The notes under the pieces: generated by a model
Told to the model about the DNA's origin: nothing
Database searches by the model: none
What the model saw: only the letters and a program-made list of their open reading frames with translations
Program-made: the position numbers and the translations under genes
Assembly: GCA_943369665.1 (NCBI GenBank)
Contig: CALRNX020000001.1
Coordinates: 372,001-436,000, forward strand
DNA: 64,000 nt
Direction: 5' to 3'
Origin: UKL13-3 sp943369665
GTDB taxonomy: Bacteria; Bacteroidota; Bacteroidia; UKL13-3
Shown here: positions 15,925 to 23,674 of the stretch, in pieces
Position numbering within the stretch: the first letter of the stretch is position 1
How the letters are laid out: each line of letters starts with the position of its first letter

Positions 15925-16338
15925 ATGCCACAACTCAATTATCCGGGATATAACAATTTCCTCTTCTCAAAAGAAACCTTCGCAATTATTGGCGCCTGTA
16001 TTGAAGTTCACAAATACCTTGGTCGAGGTTTTTTAGAGAGCGTTTACAAGGAAGCATTATTGCAAGAGTTTAACCTTCGTAACATTGTTTACGAAAGAGA
16101 AAAGAAATATAATATTACATATAAAGGATTTGTGTTACCACAGTTTTATGTTGCAGATTTCGTAATTGACAATAAAATTATTCTTGAAATTAAGGCTCAA
16201 GAAAAGGCGACTGAAACACATTATCGTCAAGTAATAAACTATTTAGCAGTAACGAATTTTAAACTGGGATTATTAGTAAACTTTGGCGAAGACTCCTTAG
16301 TCCATAGGCGCATTGCTTTAAATAAATTTCAAAAATAA
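15925..16338 (+). CDS. GxxExxY-family protein (PD-(D/E)xK-like fold)
   Basis: 137 residues. The family motif is visible in GRGFLESVYKEAL, and it is followed by YKGFVLPQFYVADFVIDNKIILEIKA, where AD and ExKA give a PD-(D/E)xK-like core (PF13366-type). The end, NFKLGLLVNFGEDSLVHRRI, is typical. The function is unknown; nuclease activity is suggested by the fold only. The gene is bracketed by perfect 21-base inverted repeats and sits between ssb and recQ as a self-contained cassette, which suggests it arrived as a unit. Confidence 0.88.
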   Translation: MPQLNYPGYNNFLFSKETFAIIGACIEVHKYLGRGFLESVYKEALLQEFNLRNIVYEREKKYNITYKGFVLPQFYVADFVIDNKIILEIKAQEKATETHYRQVINYLAVTNFKLGLLVNFGEDSLVHRRIALNKFQK

Positions 16339-16353
16339 GCTCGCGACATAAAC

Positions 16354-16374
16354 GTAATCTGCGAAATCTGCGGC
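16354..16374. repeat. right arm of the repeat flanking the GxxExxY gene
   Basis: A perfect 21-base reverse complement of 15823-15843, 16 bases after the GxxExxY stop codon and 24 bases before the recQ start. Confidence 0.85.
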
Positions 16375-16398
16375 AAAAAAACTTAATTTGAAATCGTC

Positions 16399-18852
16399 AT
16401 GGCAACAGCATCTAAAAACAAACAAGCGCTCGAACTTTTAAAACAGTATTTTGGTTACCACCAGTTTCGGGGACAACAAGAGGCTGTTATCAATCATGTT
16501 GACGAGGGAAAAGACTGTTTGGTATTAATGCCAACCGGTGGAGGCAAGAGTATTTGTTATCAAATTCCGGCTTTGCTCAATGATGGCATCACACTAGTGG
16601 TATCCCCACTTATTTCATTGATGAAGGATCAGGTAGATGCATTGCGCGGAAACGGAATTGAAGCGGCTTTTATGAATAGCAGTTTGAGTTACGAACAGGA
16701 AAACGAAATTGCAGCCAGGTGTTTTCATGGGAAATTAAAACTGTTGTACATGGCCCCCGAAAAAGTAGTTTCATCACTCAATACATTCTTGAAACGATTG
16801 CCACTATCACTCATTGCCATTGATGAAGCTCATTGTGTTTCGCAATGGGGACATGATTTCAGGCCTGAATACAAAGAACTATATAAGCTGCGTGAAGTTT
16901 TACCAACAGTACCCATCATGGCATTAACCGCCACTGCCGATAAAATTACGCGGACCGATATTTTACAATTATTAGGTTTACGCGAACCGGAACTGTTTGT
17001 ATCATCATTCGACAGACCCAATTTAAGCTTAACCGTTAAACCCGGATTCAACAAAAAAGAAAAGCTAAAAGATATTGCTTCTTTCATTGAAAAACATCCG
17101 AACGAGTGTGGTATCATTTATTGCACTGCTCGTACCACCACCGAAATTGTTGCACATGAACTTTCACAACTCGGTATCAAAAGCAAAGCTTATCATGCGG
17201 GTTTAAGCAACGAAGAACGCAACAAAGTGCAGGAAGCTTTTATCAAAGACGATGTGCAGGTGGTATGTGCCACTATTGCTTTTGGAATGGGGATCGATAA
17301 AAGCAATGTCCGTTTTGTGATGCACTATAATTTACCCAAATCCATCGAAAGTTATTACCAGGAAATCGGTCGTGGCGGGCGGGATGGAATGCCGTGCGAT
17401 ACCGTGTTGTATTATACCATTGGTGATCTGATGATGCTTCGCACATTTGCCCAACAAAGCGGTCAACCCGATATCAATATTGAAAAACTTACCCGTATGC
17501 AAGAATTTGCTGAAGCCAAACATTGCAGGCGCAGAATTTTGTTAAATTATTTTGGCCAGCAGCAAACCGAAAACTGTGGCAATTGTGATGTATGCAAACA
17601 TCCTCCTGTAAACAAAGATGGAACGGTGTGGTCACAAAAAGCATTATCAGCCTTGGCGCGGGCACAACAAATAGGTGAACAAATCGGGTCGCATTTGTTG
17701 ATTGATGTGTTGAGGGGAATGAAACATGCCGGCATTTACGAACGTAAACTGAATACCATTAAAACCTATGGAATAGGTGCCGATCTAAGTACACGCGATT
17801 GGAACTTTTACCTGCTTCAAATGATCCAGTTAGGTGTTATTGAAATTGCATATGACAAAGGAAATGTATTAACCATTACACCTTTAGGCGAAGAAGTGTT
17901 AAAAGGGAAGTTCAAATTGTATTTAAACGAACCGGTTGCTATCGATTACACGCCAAGGCGTGAACGCAGCCGTAGTGATAAAATGCCACGTAGTGTGGTA
18001 GCTGAAAACAAAGCCGATAATGATATTTCCTTATTTGAGCAACTCCGGCAGTTGCGCAAGCAAATTGCTGATGAGGAAGGATTACCTCCCTATGTTATTT
18101 TCCACGACAGCACATTGCATGATATGATGGAAAAGATGCCTATGACCGAAGGTGAAATGCTTGAAGTTCTGGGAGTATCACAAAACAAGATGGAAAAGTA
18201 CGGATTGGCATTTTTAAAAGTACTCGGTCAGCACCACTCAACTCCTGCTGCTTCCAAACCAAATATCAATGATTTATTAAGCAACGAGAAATTATTGTCC
18301 TATAAAAATGAGCTTGACCAAAAACAATTACGTTTTAGTGCAGCCGTGGTAGGAAATGTATTGGTGGGTGATCGATCGGTTCGGTATTATGGTATTGGCA
18401 AACAAGTTTCATTTTACGGAATATTGGAAGGATTCATCGGATATGATGAAGTGCGTAAACGGATCAATCCTTTTTATGCGCCTTTCGAAAAAGCATTAAA
18501 AGAAACGCGTAAACAACATTCAGCCGAAAACGAACAGACACGTTTGGCGCAATTGGAAAAAGTGGAAGCTTATTTTACCAAACCGATATTTAATCATCTT
18601 CCTATGACCGAATGGGAAAAATTAAAACAGCAAATTGCAGAGATGCCGTATCAAAAACCGACAGAGTCTGCATCGGATGGTATAAAGGCTCTGCGAAAAC
18701 AATTTATCAGGGCCAATGAACCTTGGACGGAAACAGAAGAAACAATCCTTGCACAACTGCTTAAAGCCAGCAATAACATGCAACTCATGATGCAAACAAT
18801 GGGAAGAAGTGAAAAATCAATTCTTTCGATGGCGACTAAATTTGTAAGTTGA
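16399..18852 (+). CDS. recQ: ATP-dependent DNA helicase RecQ
   Basis: A 3'-5' superfamily 2 helicase for recombination and fork repair. At 817 residues it is longer than E. coli RecQ (about 610). Domains in order: helicase with FGYHQFRGQQEAVI, Walker A MPTGGGKS, DEAH box (IDEAHCVSQWGHDFRPEY) and QEIGRGGRDG; the zinc domain CRRRILLNYFG...CGNCDVC; a winged-helix RQC; an HRDC domain around LFEQLRQLRKQIADEEGLP; then a C-terminal extension ending with a SANT/Myb-like helix set (EPWTETEETILAQLLK). This extended form is, from memory, usual in Bacteroidota. It starts just after the repeat arm at 16354-16374. Confidence 0.96.
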   Translation: MATASKNKQALELLKQYFGYHQFRGQQEAVINHVDEGKDCLVLMPTGGGKSICYQIPALLNDGITLVVSPLISLMKDQVDALRGNGIEAAFMNSSLSYEQENEIAARCFHGKLKLLYMAPEKVVSSLNTFLKRLPLSLIAIDEAHCVSQWGHDFRPEYKELYKLREVLPTVPIMALTATADKITRTDILQLLGLREPELFVSSFDRPNLSLTVKPGFNKKEKLKDIASFIEKHPNECGIIYCTARTTTEIVAHELSQLGIKSKAYHAGLSNEERNKVQEAFIKDDVQVVCATIAFGMGIDKSNVRFVMHYNLPKSIESYYQEIGRGGRDGMPCDTVLYYTIGDLMMLRTFAQQSGQPDINIEKLTRMQEFAEAKHCRRRILLNYFGQQQTENCGNCDVCKHPPVNKDGTVWSQKALSALARAQQIGEQIGSHLLIDVLRGMKHAGIYERKLNTIKTYGIGADLSTRDWNFYLLQMIQLGVIEIAYDKGNVLTITPLGEEVLKGKFKLYLNEPVAIDYTPRRERSRSDKMPRSVVAENKADNDISLFEQLRQLRKQIADEEGLPPYVIFHDSTLHDMMEKMPMTEGEMLEVLGVSQNKMEKYGLAFLKVLGQHHSTPAASKPNINDLLSNEKLLSYKNELDQKQLRFSAAVVGNVLVGDRSVRYYGIGKQVSFYGILEGFIGYDEVRKRINPFYAPFEKALKETRKQHSAENEQTRLAQLEKVEAYFTKPIFNHLPMTEWEKLKQQIAEMPYQKPTESASDGIKALRKQFIRANEPWTETEETILAQLLKASNNMQLMMQTMGRSEKSILSMATKFVS

Positions 18853-18906
18853 CTACTAAATATTTGGGCATAAAAAAAGCCTAACAATTAAGTTAAGCTT
18901 TCTTTG

Positions 18907-18979
18907 TGATCCCGCTGGGACTCGAACCCAGGACCCCTACATTAAAAGTGTAATGCTCTACCAGCTGAGCTACGGAATC
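18907..18979 (-). tRNA. tRNA-Lys (anticodon UUU)
   Basis: Read on the minus strand the 73-base cloverleaf starts GATTCCG, which pairs with CGGGATC at the 3' end. The D arm (GTAGCTCAGCTGGTAGAGC), the anticodon loop CTTTTAA with anticodon TTT, and the T arm (CTGGGTTCGAGTCCCAG) are all present. The 3' CCA is not encoded. Confidence 0.97.
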
Positions 18980-19119
18980 TTATTAACTTGGCTTGTTTTC
19001 CTTGTTAACGAGGGTGCAAAAATAAGCGCGTTTTTCAATTACACAAACCTTTCCGAAAAAAAAGATGATAATTTATTTTCGACACTTCATTATGAGCAAT
19101 TTAAATTTATCGAAAAGGC

Positions 19120-19908
19120 TTAAAGCACCTGCAAATCATAGCCCATTGCATAAAGACCAATAATGATTAAACCCACCACAATTCGATACCATCCGAATAT
19201 TTTAAATCCATATTTGGTTAAATAACTGATAAACGCTTTGATGGCAATCATTGCCACCACAAACGCTACGATATTACCAATTGCCAATGTTGTGATCTCT
19301 GTTGTTCCAAATACATTTCCTTCTTTGAGGTATTTATATAGTTTGTAAGCAGTAGCTGCAAACATGGTAGGAACAGCCAGAAAGAAAGAAAATTCGGCAG
19401 CAGCTTTACGTGAAAGTTTTTGTTGCAAACCACCAATAATGGTTGCAGCCGAACGCGACACACCAGGTATCATGGCAATCACCTGAAACAACCCTATTTT
19501 AAATGCTTTAGGATATGTTATGTCATCGTTGGTTTCTGTTTGGTTAAACCATTTATCAATAAACAACAAAACGATCCCTCCCAAAAACAAAGTGATTCCA
19601 ACCACCAAAGCATTCTCCAATAAAGCATCGATCTGATCGTTGAACAATTTACCGAAAATGGCTGCAGGAATAAAGGCAACAAGTAGGGTTAGGTAGAACT
19701 GAAAGCTTTGCAAGAATTTTTTCCAATACAATACCATCACAGAAAGAATAGCACCCAACTGAATAGCAACGGTAAATACTTTTACAAAATTATCGGAAGC
19801 AATACCCATTAAACTTGATGCAATGATCATATGCCCCGTGGAAGAAACAGGCAAAAACTCCGTTAACCCTTCAATAATAGCAAGGATAACAGCTTGTAAA
19901 ATACTCAT
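19120..19908 (-). CDS. uppP: undecaprenyl-diphosphatase UppP (BacA)
   Basis: This integral membrane enzyme removes a phosphate from undecaprenyl diphosphate to recycle the lipid carrier for cell-wall synthesis. The 262-residue protein has multiple hydrophobic segments and both signature motifs: EGLTEFLPVSSTGHM (residues about 13-27) and IPGVSRSAATIIGGL (about 148-162). It lies 6 bases downstream of the DUF3098 gene and behind ftsX, a gene order common in Bacteroidota. Confidence 0.97.
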   Translation of the reverse strand: MSILQAVILAIIEGLTEFLPVSSTGHMIIASSLMGIASDNFVKVFTVAIQLGAILSVMVLYWKKFLQSFQFYLTLLVAFIPAAIFGKLFNDQIDALLENALVVGITLFLGGIVLLFIDKWFNQTETNDDITYPKAFKIGLFQVIAMIPGVSRSAATIIGGLQQKLSRKAAAEFSFFLAVPTMFAATAYKLYKYLKEGNVFGTTEITTLAIGNIVAFVVAMIAIKAFISYLTKYGFKIFGWYRIVVGLIIIGLYAMGYDLQVL

Positions 19909-19914
19909 CAGGAA

Positions 19915-20169
19915 TTAGTCTTTTGATTTGCGCATAATGGCAACAACCTCGATGAGGAAGCCTAGAATAACCACAATGGGAGCCACCGTTAATTTGGTTG
20001 TATTGTAGATATCTTCTTTACCGGCCATCAGCATGAATCCAATAACGATTACAAGAAGGCCTACAGCCATCAAAATATAATTTTCTTTCCCAAAAGCAAA
20101 CGATACATTTTCTGCTTTTACTGCAACTTTCTCTGCTGCTTTTTTAACTGGTGCTTTTTTATCTGACAT
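19915..20169 (-). CDS. DUF3098 small membrane protein
   Basis: 84 residues: a Lys/Ala-rich cytoplasmic N-terminus (about residues 1-27), a hydrophobic segment YILMAVGLLVIVIGFMLM, a short polar loop, and a second segment APIVVILGFLIEVVAIM followed by basic residues. This two-span plan and its place between ftsX and uppP are those of DUF3098 proteins. Its role is unknown; the context suggests cell-envelope or division work. Confidence 0.85.
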   Translation of the reverse strand: MSDKKAPVKKAAEKVAVKAENVSFAFGKENYILMAVGLLVIVIGFMLMAGKEDIYNTTKLTVAPIVVILGFLIEVVAIMRKSKD

Positions 20170-20174
20170 AATGT

Positions 20175-21050
20175 TTAATATAATTCGTCTATTTTTTTAC
20201 TTAAGTAATGGTTGGTAGAGATCATACTACTTGCCATACTAATGATAATACCTACAATAATAATCACAACAAAGAGAAATGCAAACTGTGTATTGTCGTA
20301 AAGCGCCTGAATATCCGGAATCCAAAACGGAGCCCAGTACAATAATAAGCCTAATAAAGCGCACGAAAGCAAGCCTCCCAACAAACCATGAACAATAGAT
20401 TTGAGGGCAAAAGGCTTGATGATAAACCAATGCGTTGCACCTACCATTTGCATGCTTTTAATGATAAACCTGCGGGCATAAAGGTTTAACCGTATGGTAT
20501 TGTTAATTAAGGTGATGGCAATGACCAAAAACAACAAACTGATTCCGATTAAAACAGAACCTATTGTGTTGATGTTTTTATGAATCTCTTCAATGATGGA
20601 AGGTTGATACACCACATCCTGCACCGCTTTGTGGCGTTTTATTTCCTTTTCAATCTGTGCAATACTTGTTTCGTTTGCATAATCTGATTTTACAAAAAGC
20701 TCAACTGAAGGTAATAATGGATTGAACCCCAAAAATGTCACAAAATCTTGTCCTGTTTCGGCCGAAAACTCTTTAGCAGCCTGCTCCTTGCTCACAAATT
20801 TGGTTTGCTTGGCATACTCACTTGTTTCAAGCTGGGTAGCAATTTTTTGAATATCTGCTTCCGAAGCATCTTCCCTGAAGAAAATGGTTACCTGGAAGTT
20901 TTCGAGTAAATGTTCGGATAGTTTATTTCCATTGATAAGGATAATACCAAACAAACCCAGCATAAACAGCACAAGGGAGATACTGATGATGGATGGCAGA
21001 TAGGATACCTTACGTCTTTTTTTTACTGGAGATGCTTGATTCACGGTCAT
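20175..21050 (-). CDS. ftsX: cell division ABC-transporter-like permease FtsX
   Basis: FtsX with the ATPase FtsE couples division to cell-wall hydrolase control. The 291-residue protein has a basic N-terminus, one membrane span (YLPSIISISLVLFMLGLFGIIL), an extracytoplasmic domain (about residues 50-165, including VTIFFREDASEADI and GFNPLLPSVELFVK), and three C-terminal spans, the FtsX topology. The segment NNTIRLNLYARRFIIKSMQMVGAT is the coupling helix region. ftsE is not in the neighbourhood. First gene of the ftsX-DUF3098-uppP run. Confidence 0.94.
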   Translation of the reverse strand: MTVNQASPVKKRRKVSYLPSIISISLVLFMLGLFGIILINGNKLSEHLLENFQVTIFFREDASEADIQKIATQLETSEYAKQTKFVSKEQAAKEFSAETGQDFVTFLGFNPLLPSVELFVKSDYANETSIAQIEKEIKRHKAVQDVVYQPSIIEEIHKNINTIGSVLIGISLLFLVIAITLINNTIRLNLYARRFIIKSMQMVGATHWFIIKPFALKSIVHGLLGGLLSCALLGLLLYWAPFWIPDIQALYDNTQFAFLFVVIIIVGIIISMASSMISTNHYLSKKIDELY

Positions 21051-21139
21051 TCAGATTTAACGAAACGAAAATACAGATTCTTTTACACAAGCCTACATCT
21101 TAATACACAGTTAAATTGTGGGAAACTCCCTACAATACA

Positions 21140-22285
21140 TTATGCCCTGTACAACTGCTCAAGTTCGGCAATGAGCCTTGGTGTATCAAACAGAGCTAGT
21201 TGTTTTGCATAAAGCTCTTGGTTAAATGGATCTGCAATCGATTGTTTGATACATTCCAATAACCCCGAAATATCGGTTGGTTCAAAGTAGCGGATAACAT
21301 TTCCTCCAACCTCGGGTAAACTCGAAGCATTTGCAGCAATTACCGGGATCCCGCTGCGCATTCCTTCCAATACAGGAATTCCAAAACCTTCAAACTCGCT
21401 GGCATAAACAAACAATGATGCCAACTGGTAAATGGCCGGTAGGTGTTCGCTTGGTATTTTTTGTAAAAACAAAACCCTGTTTTCCAGTTTATGATCTGTA
21501 ATAAACTGTTGAAGTTGTTGGGTATAACCTGTTTGTTTTCCTATAAACACTAAGTGATAGGCAGGATCATTTAAAAGGTGAAAAGCTTTCAAAACCGTTA
21601 ATTGATTTTTGCGCTGCTCTATGGTACCAACGCATAACAAAAAGGTATGCGGCAAATGATATGCCTTTTGTATGGCTTCTTTTTCAACTGAGTTTGATAC
21701 CACACTAAAACGCTCATCACAATTTTGGTAACCGATCTTCAGTTTACGTTCATCGGTTCCAAAATAATGTACGATATCGTGTTGCGTTTGTAAACTGGCC
21801 GCTATAACGATATCAGCCTTTTCGGCTGCATGTTTAAACTTTTTGGTATAAATATACCGGTCAATATTATTGTAATAATTGGGATAACGTAAAAAGATAA
21901 GATCGTGGATCGTCACAACCTTTTTGCCCGCAAACTTTTCAATACCAACAGGTAACTCATTGCTCAATCCATGAAAAACATCCAGCTGCAATTCGGTACA
22001 CATATCGGCAATAGCATAGGTACGCCACAAAGAAGAAAACTGTTTACCCAAAAAACTTTCAGGTGTTATCAATTTTACATTTTCAGCCGGCTCATAAAAA
22101 TGTTCAAATGCAGGATTCACACTTGGTGTAAATAAAAAATACTCATGCTGCGGAAAATGTTTCAACATCCCATTGATCACAAAACGAGCGTAGTTTCCCA
22201 ATCCCGTTCCATTGTTAAATGCACGCTTAGCATCAAATCCTATGCGGAGCGAAACTGGAGGTTGGACGTTGGAGGTTGGAAACAT
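21140..22285 (-). CDS. glycosyltransferase family 1/4 (GT-B fold)
   Basis: 381 residues with the two Rossmann-like halves of GT-B enzymes: IGFDAKRAFNNGTGLGNYAR at the start, then LLCVGTIEQRKNQ and the sugar-nucleotide site EFEGFGIPVLEGMRSGIPVIAANASSLPEV with the E-x7-E pattern. The acceptor and sugar are unknown. The only possible start codon (22285) is followed by about thirteen codons encoded by GGAGGTTGGA-type repeat sequence (MFPTSNVQPPVSL), whereas homologous folds begin directly at the RIGFDA strand. The repeat appears to have supplied or replaced the N-terminus. Confidence 0.9.
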   Translation of the reverse strand: MFPTSNVQPPVSLRIGFDAKRAFNNGTGLGNYARFVINGMLKHFPQHEYFLFTPSVNPAFEHFYEPAENVKLITPESFLGKQFSSLWRTYAIADMCTELQLDVFHGLSNELPVGIEKFAGKKVVTIHDLIFLRYPNYYNNIDRYIYTKKFKHAAEKADIVIAASLQTQHDIVHYFGTDERKLKIGYQNCDERFSVVSNSVEKEAIQKAYHLPHTFLLCVGTIEQRKNQLTVLKAFHLLNDPAYHLVFIGKQTGYTQQLQQFITDHKLENRVLFLQKIPSEHLPAIYQLASLFVYASEFEGFGIPVLEGMRSGIPVIAANASSLPEVGGNVIRYFEPTDISGLLECIKQSIADPFNQELYAKQLALFDTPRLIAELEQLYRA

Positions 22286-22316
22286 TGTCGTTTGGGATTT
22301 GATAATGGAGGTTAGA
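22256..22316. repeat. GGAGGTTGGA repeats left of the four-helix-bundle gene
   Basis: TGGAGGTTGGA at 22256-22266, GGAGGTTGGA at 22271-22280 and TGGAGGTTAGA at 22306-22316. An inverted, 19 of 23 identical copy of 22258-22280 lies beyond the gene at 22732-22754. Confidence 0.75.
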
Positions 22317-22324
22317 TGAATAAC

Positions 22325-22684
22325 TTAACTTGTCCAGTTTTGGTGAAGTTTTGTGAGCATTTTACTTATTATGTCTATTTTATCGGTTAGCTTTTTGTGT
22401 TCATCATCCGAAATATATCCACATGCTTTTGCAAAATCTAGCCAGTTATACGTTTCAATATTTGAGCCTAAAGAATCGATTAAATGTTGTTTGAATATTT
22501 TTTCATAATTACGTTTGGCCCATCCTTCTGTAACATTTGCTGATACAGAGCGTGACGATCTTACAATTTGACTGGTAAGAGAATAGACTTCTTCTTTCGG
22601 AAACTTACGTGTCAACCAAAATATATCCATCGCTAGCTCAAACGAAAGCTTCCATACATCTAAGTCCTTATACGATTTAATCAT
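22325..22684 (-). CDS. four-helix-bundle protein (S23/23S rRNA intervening-sequence protein family)
   Basis: 119 residues with the family pattern: YKDLDVWKLSFELAMDIF, TRKFPKEEVYSLTSQIVRSSRSVSANVTEGW, a middle helix and a C-terminal helix ending in SKMLTKLHQNW. The S23 fold was first seen in ORFs inside 23S rRNA intervening sequences, and the protein forms pentamers of four-helix bundles; its function is unknown. The gene has repeats of the same GGAGGTTGGA type on both sides in opposite orientation, which suggests it moves or is maintained as a repeat-bounded cassette. Confidence 0.9.
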   Translation of the reverse strand: MIKSYKDLDVWKLSFELAMDIFWLTRKFPKEEVYSLTSQIVRSSRSVSANVTEGWAKRNYEKIFKQHLIDSLGSNIETYNWLDFAKACGYISDDEHKKLTDKIDIISKMLTKLHQNWTS

Positions 22685-22730
22685 ATTACAATATAAAAAA
22701 ATACAATAAATCCTTCTTCAAATCTTCATC

Positions 22731-22756
22731 CTCCAGCTTCTAACCTCCAACCTCAA
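22731..22756. repeat. inverted repeat right of the four-helix-bundle gene
   Basis: CTCCAGCTTC then TAACCTCCAACCTC, the reverse complement (19 of 23) of the left-hand copies at 22258-22280. It lies 5 bases from the dapD stop codon. Confidence 0.7.
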
Positions 22757-22760
22757 TCTT

Positions 22761-23573
22761 CTATACAGCAACATTGTATTCCCTTAATGCATCATTGAGA
22801 GACGTTTTCGTGTCTGTAGACGCTTTACGTTTTCCGATGATCAATGCGCAAGGAACCTGGAATTCTCCAGCTGCAAATTTTTTGGTATAACTACCGGGGA
22901 TAACGACTGATCGTGGAGGAACAACACCTTTATATTCAACAGGCTCATCCCCTGTTACATCAATAATTTTGGTACTCATGGTTAAGGTAACGCCTGCGCC
23001 CAGTACTGCTTCTTTTTCAACCCTCACTCCTTCAACTACAATACAACGAGAACCAATAAAACAATTATCTTCAATAATTACGGGTGCTGCCTGTACAGGC
23101 TCCAAAACACCCCCAATACCAACACCTCCGCTCAAATGAACATGTTTCCCGATTTGTGCGCAGCTACCTACTGTTGCCCATGTATCCACCATCGTGCCTT
23201 CATCAACATATGCTCCGATATTAACATAACTTGGCATCATGATCACTCCTCTTTGCAAAAACGCACCATATCTTGCCACTGCATGTGGAACCACTCTTAC
23301 ACCCTGCTCTGCATAATTTTTCTTCAATTTCATTTTATCATGAAACTCAAATGGTCCCACTTCAATGGTTTCCATTTGCTGGATCGGGAAATATAATATA
23401 ACCGCTTTTTTAACCCAATCGTTCACCTGCCAACCTGTTTCCGTTGGCTCAGCCGTTCGTAATTTACCTTTATCAAGCAATTCGATTACTTCTCTTATTG
23501 CCTGTTGCGATGATGCTTCTTTTAACAACTCACGGTTATTCCATATCTGCTCAATTGTTTCCTGCGTATTCAT
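22761..23573 (-). CDS. dapD: tetrahydrodipicolinate N-succinyltransferase DapD
   Basis: It transfers succinyl from succinyl-CoA to tetrahydrodipicolinate in the lysine/diaminopimelate pathway. The ATG at 23573 (MNTQETIEQIW) gives 270 residues, the usual family length; the longer frame to 23702 adds 43 residues without homology. The left-handed beta-helix hexapeptides are visible (GAYVDEGTMVDTWATVGSCAQIGKHVHLS and VIIEDNCFIGSRCIVVEGV), as is the C-terminal SVVIPGSYTKKF. dapA of the same pathway is at 54.4-55.3 kb. Confidence 0.96.
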   Translation of the reverse strand: MNTQETIEQIWNNRELLKEASSQQAIREVIELLDKGKLRTAEPTETGWQVNDWVKKAVILYFPIQQMETIEVGPFEFHDKMKLKKNYAEQGVRVVPHAVARYGAFLQRGVIMMPSYVNIGAYVDEGTMVDTWATVGSCAQIGKHVHLSGGVGIGGVLEPVQAAPVIIEDNCFIGSRCIVVEGVRVEKEAVLGAGVTLTMSTKIIDVTGDEPVEYKGVVPPRSVVIPGSYTKKFAAGEFQVPCALIIGKRKASTDTKTSLNDALREYNVAV

Positions 23574-23641
23574 ATCCTGTAAAAATTTGCGGCAAACTAC
23601 TGCATTATCATCAATTAATACAAATTGATACCTTTGATTCT

Positions 23642-23649
23642 TAAATTTG
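23642..23649 (+). promoter_or_regulatory. -7 box of the GNAT-nitrilase gene
   Basis: TAAATTTG matches TAnnTTTG. The nearest TTG upstream (23625) is only 14 bases away, so the -33 element is weak. The box lies just before a possible GTG start at 23654, which favours the ATG at 23675. Confidence 0.45.
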
Positions 23650-23674
23650 CATTGTGAATACAAAACCAAATAAC

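Noticed and set aside
18907..18979. tRNA-Lys as an integration site
   Set aside because: No second copy of the tRNA 3' end and no integrase gene lie on either side.
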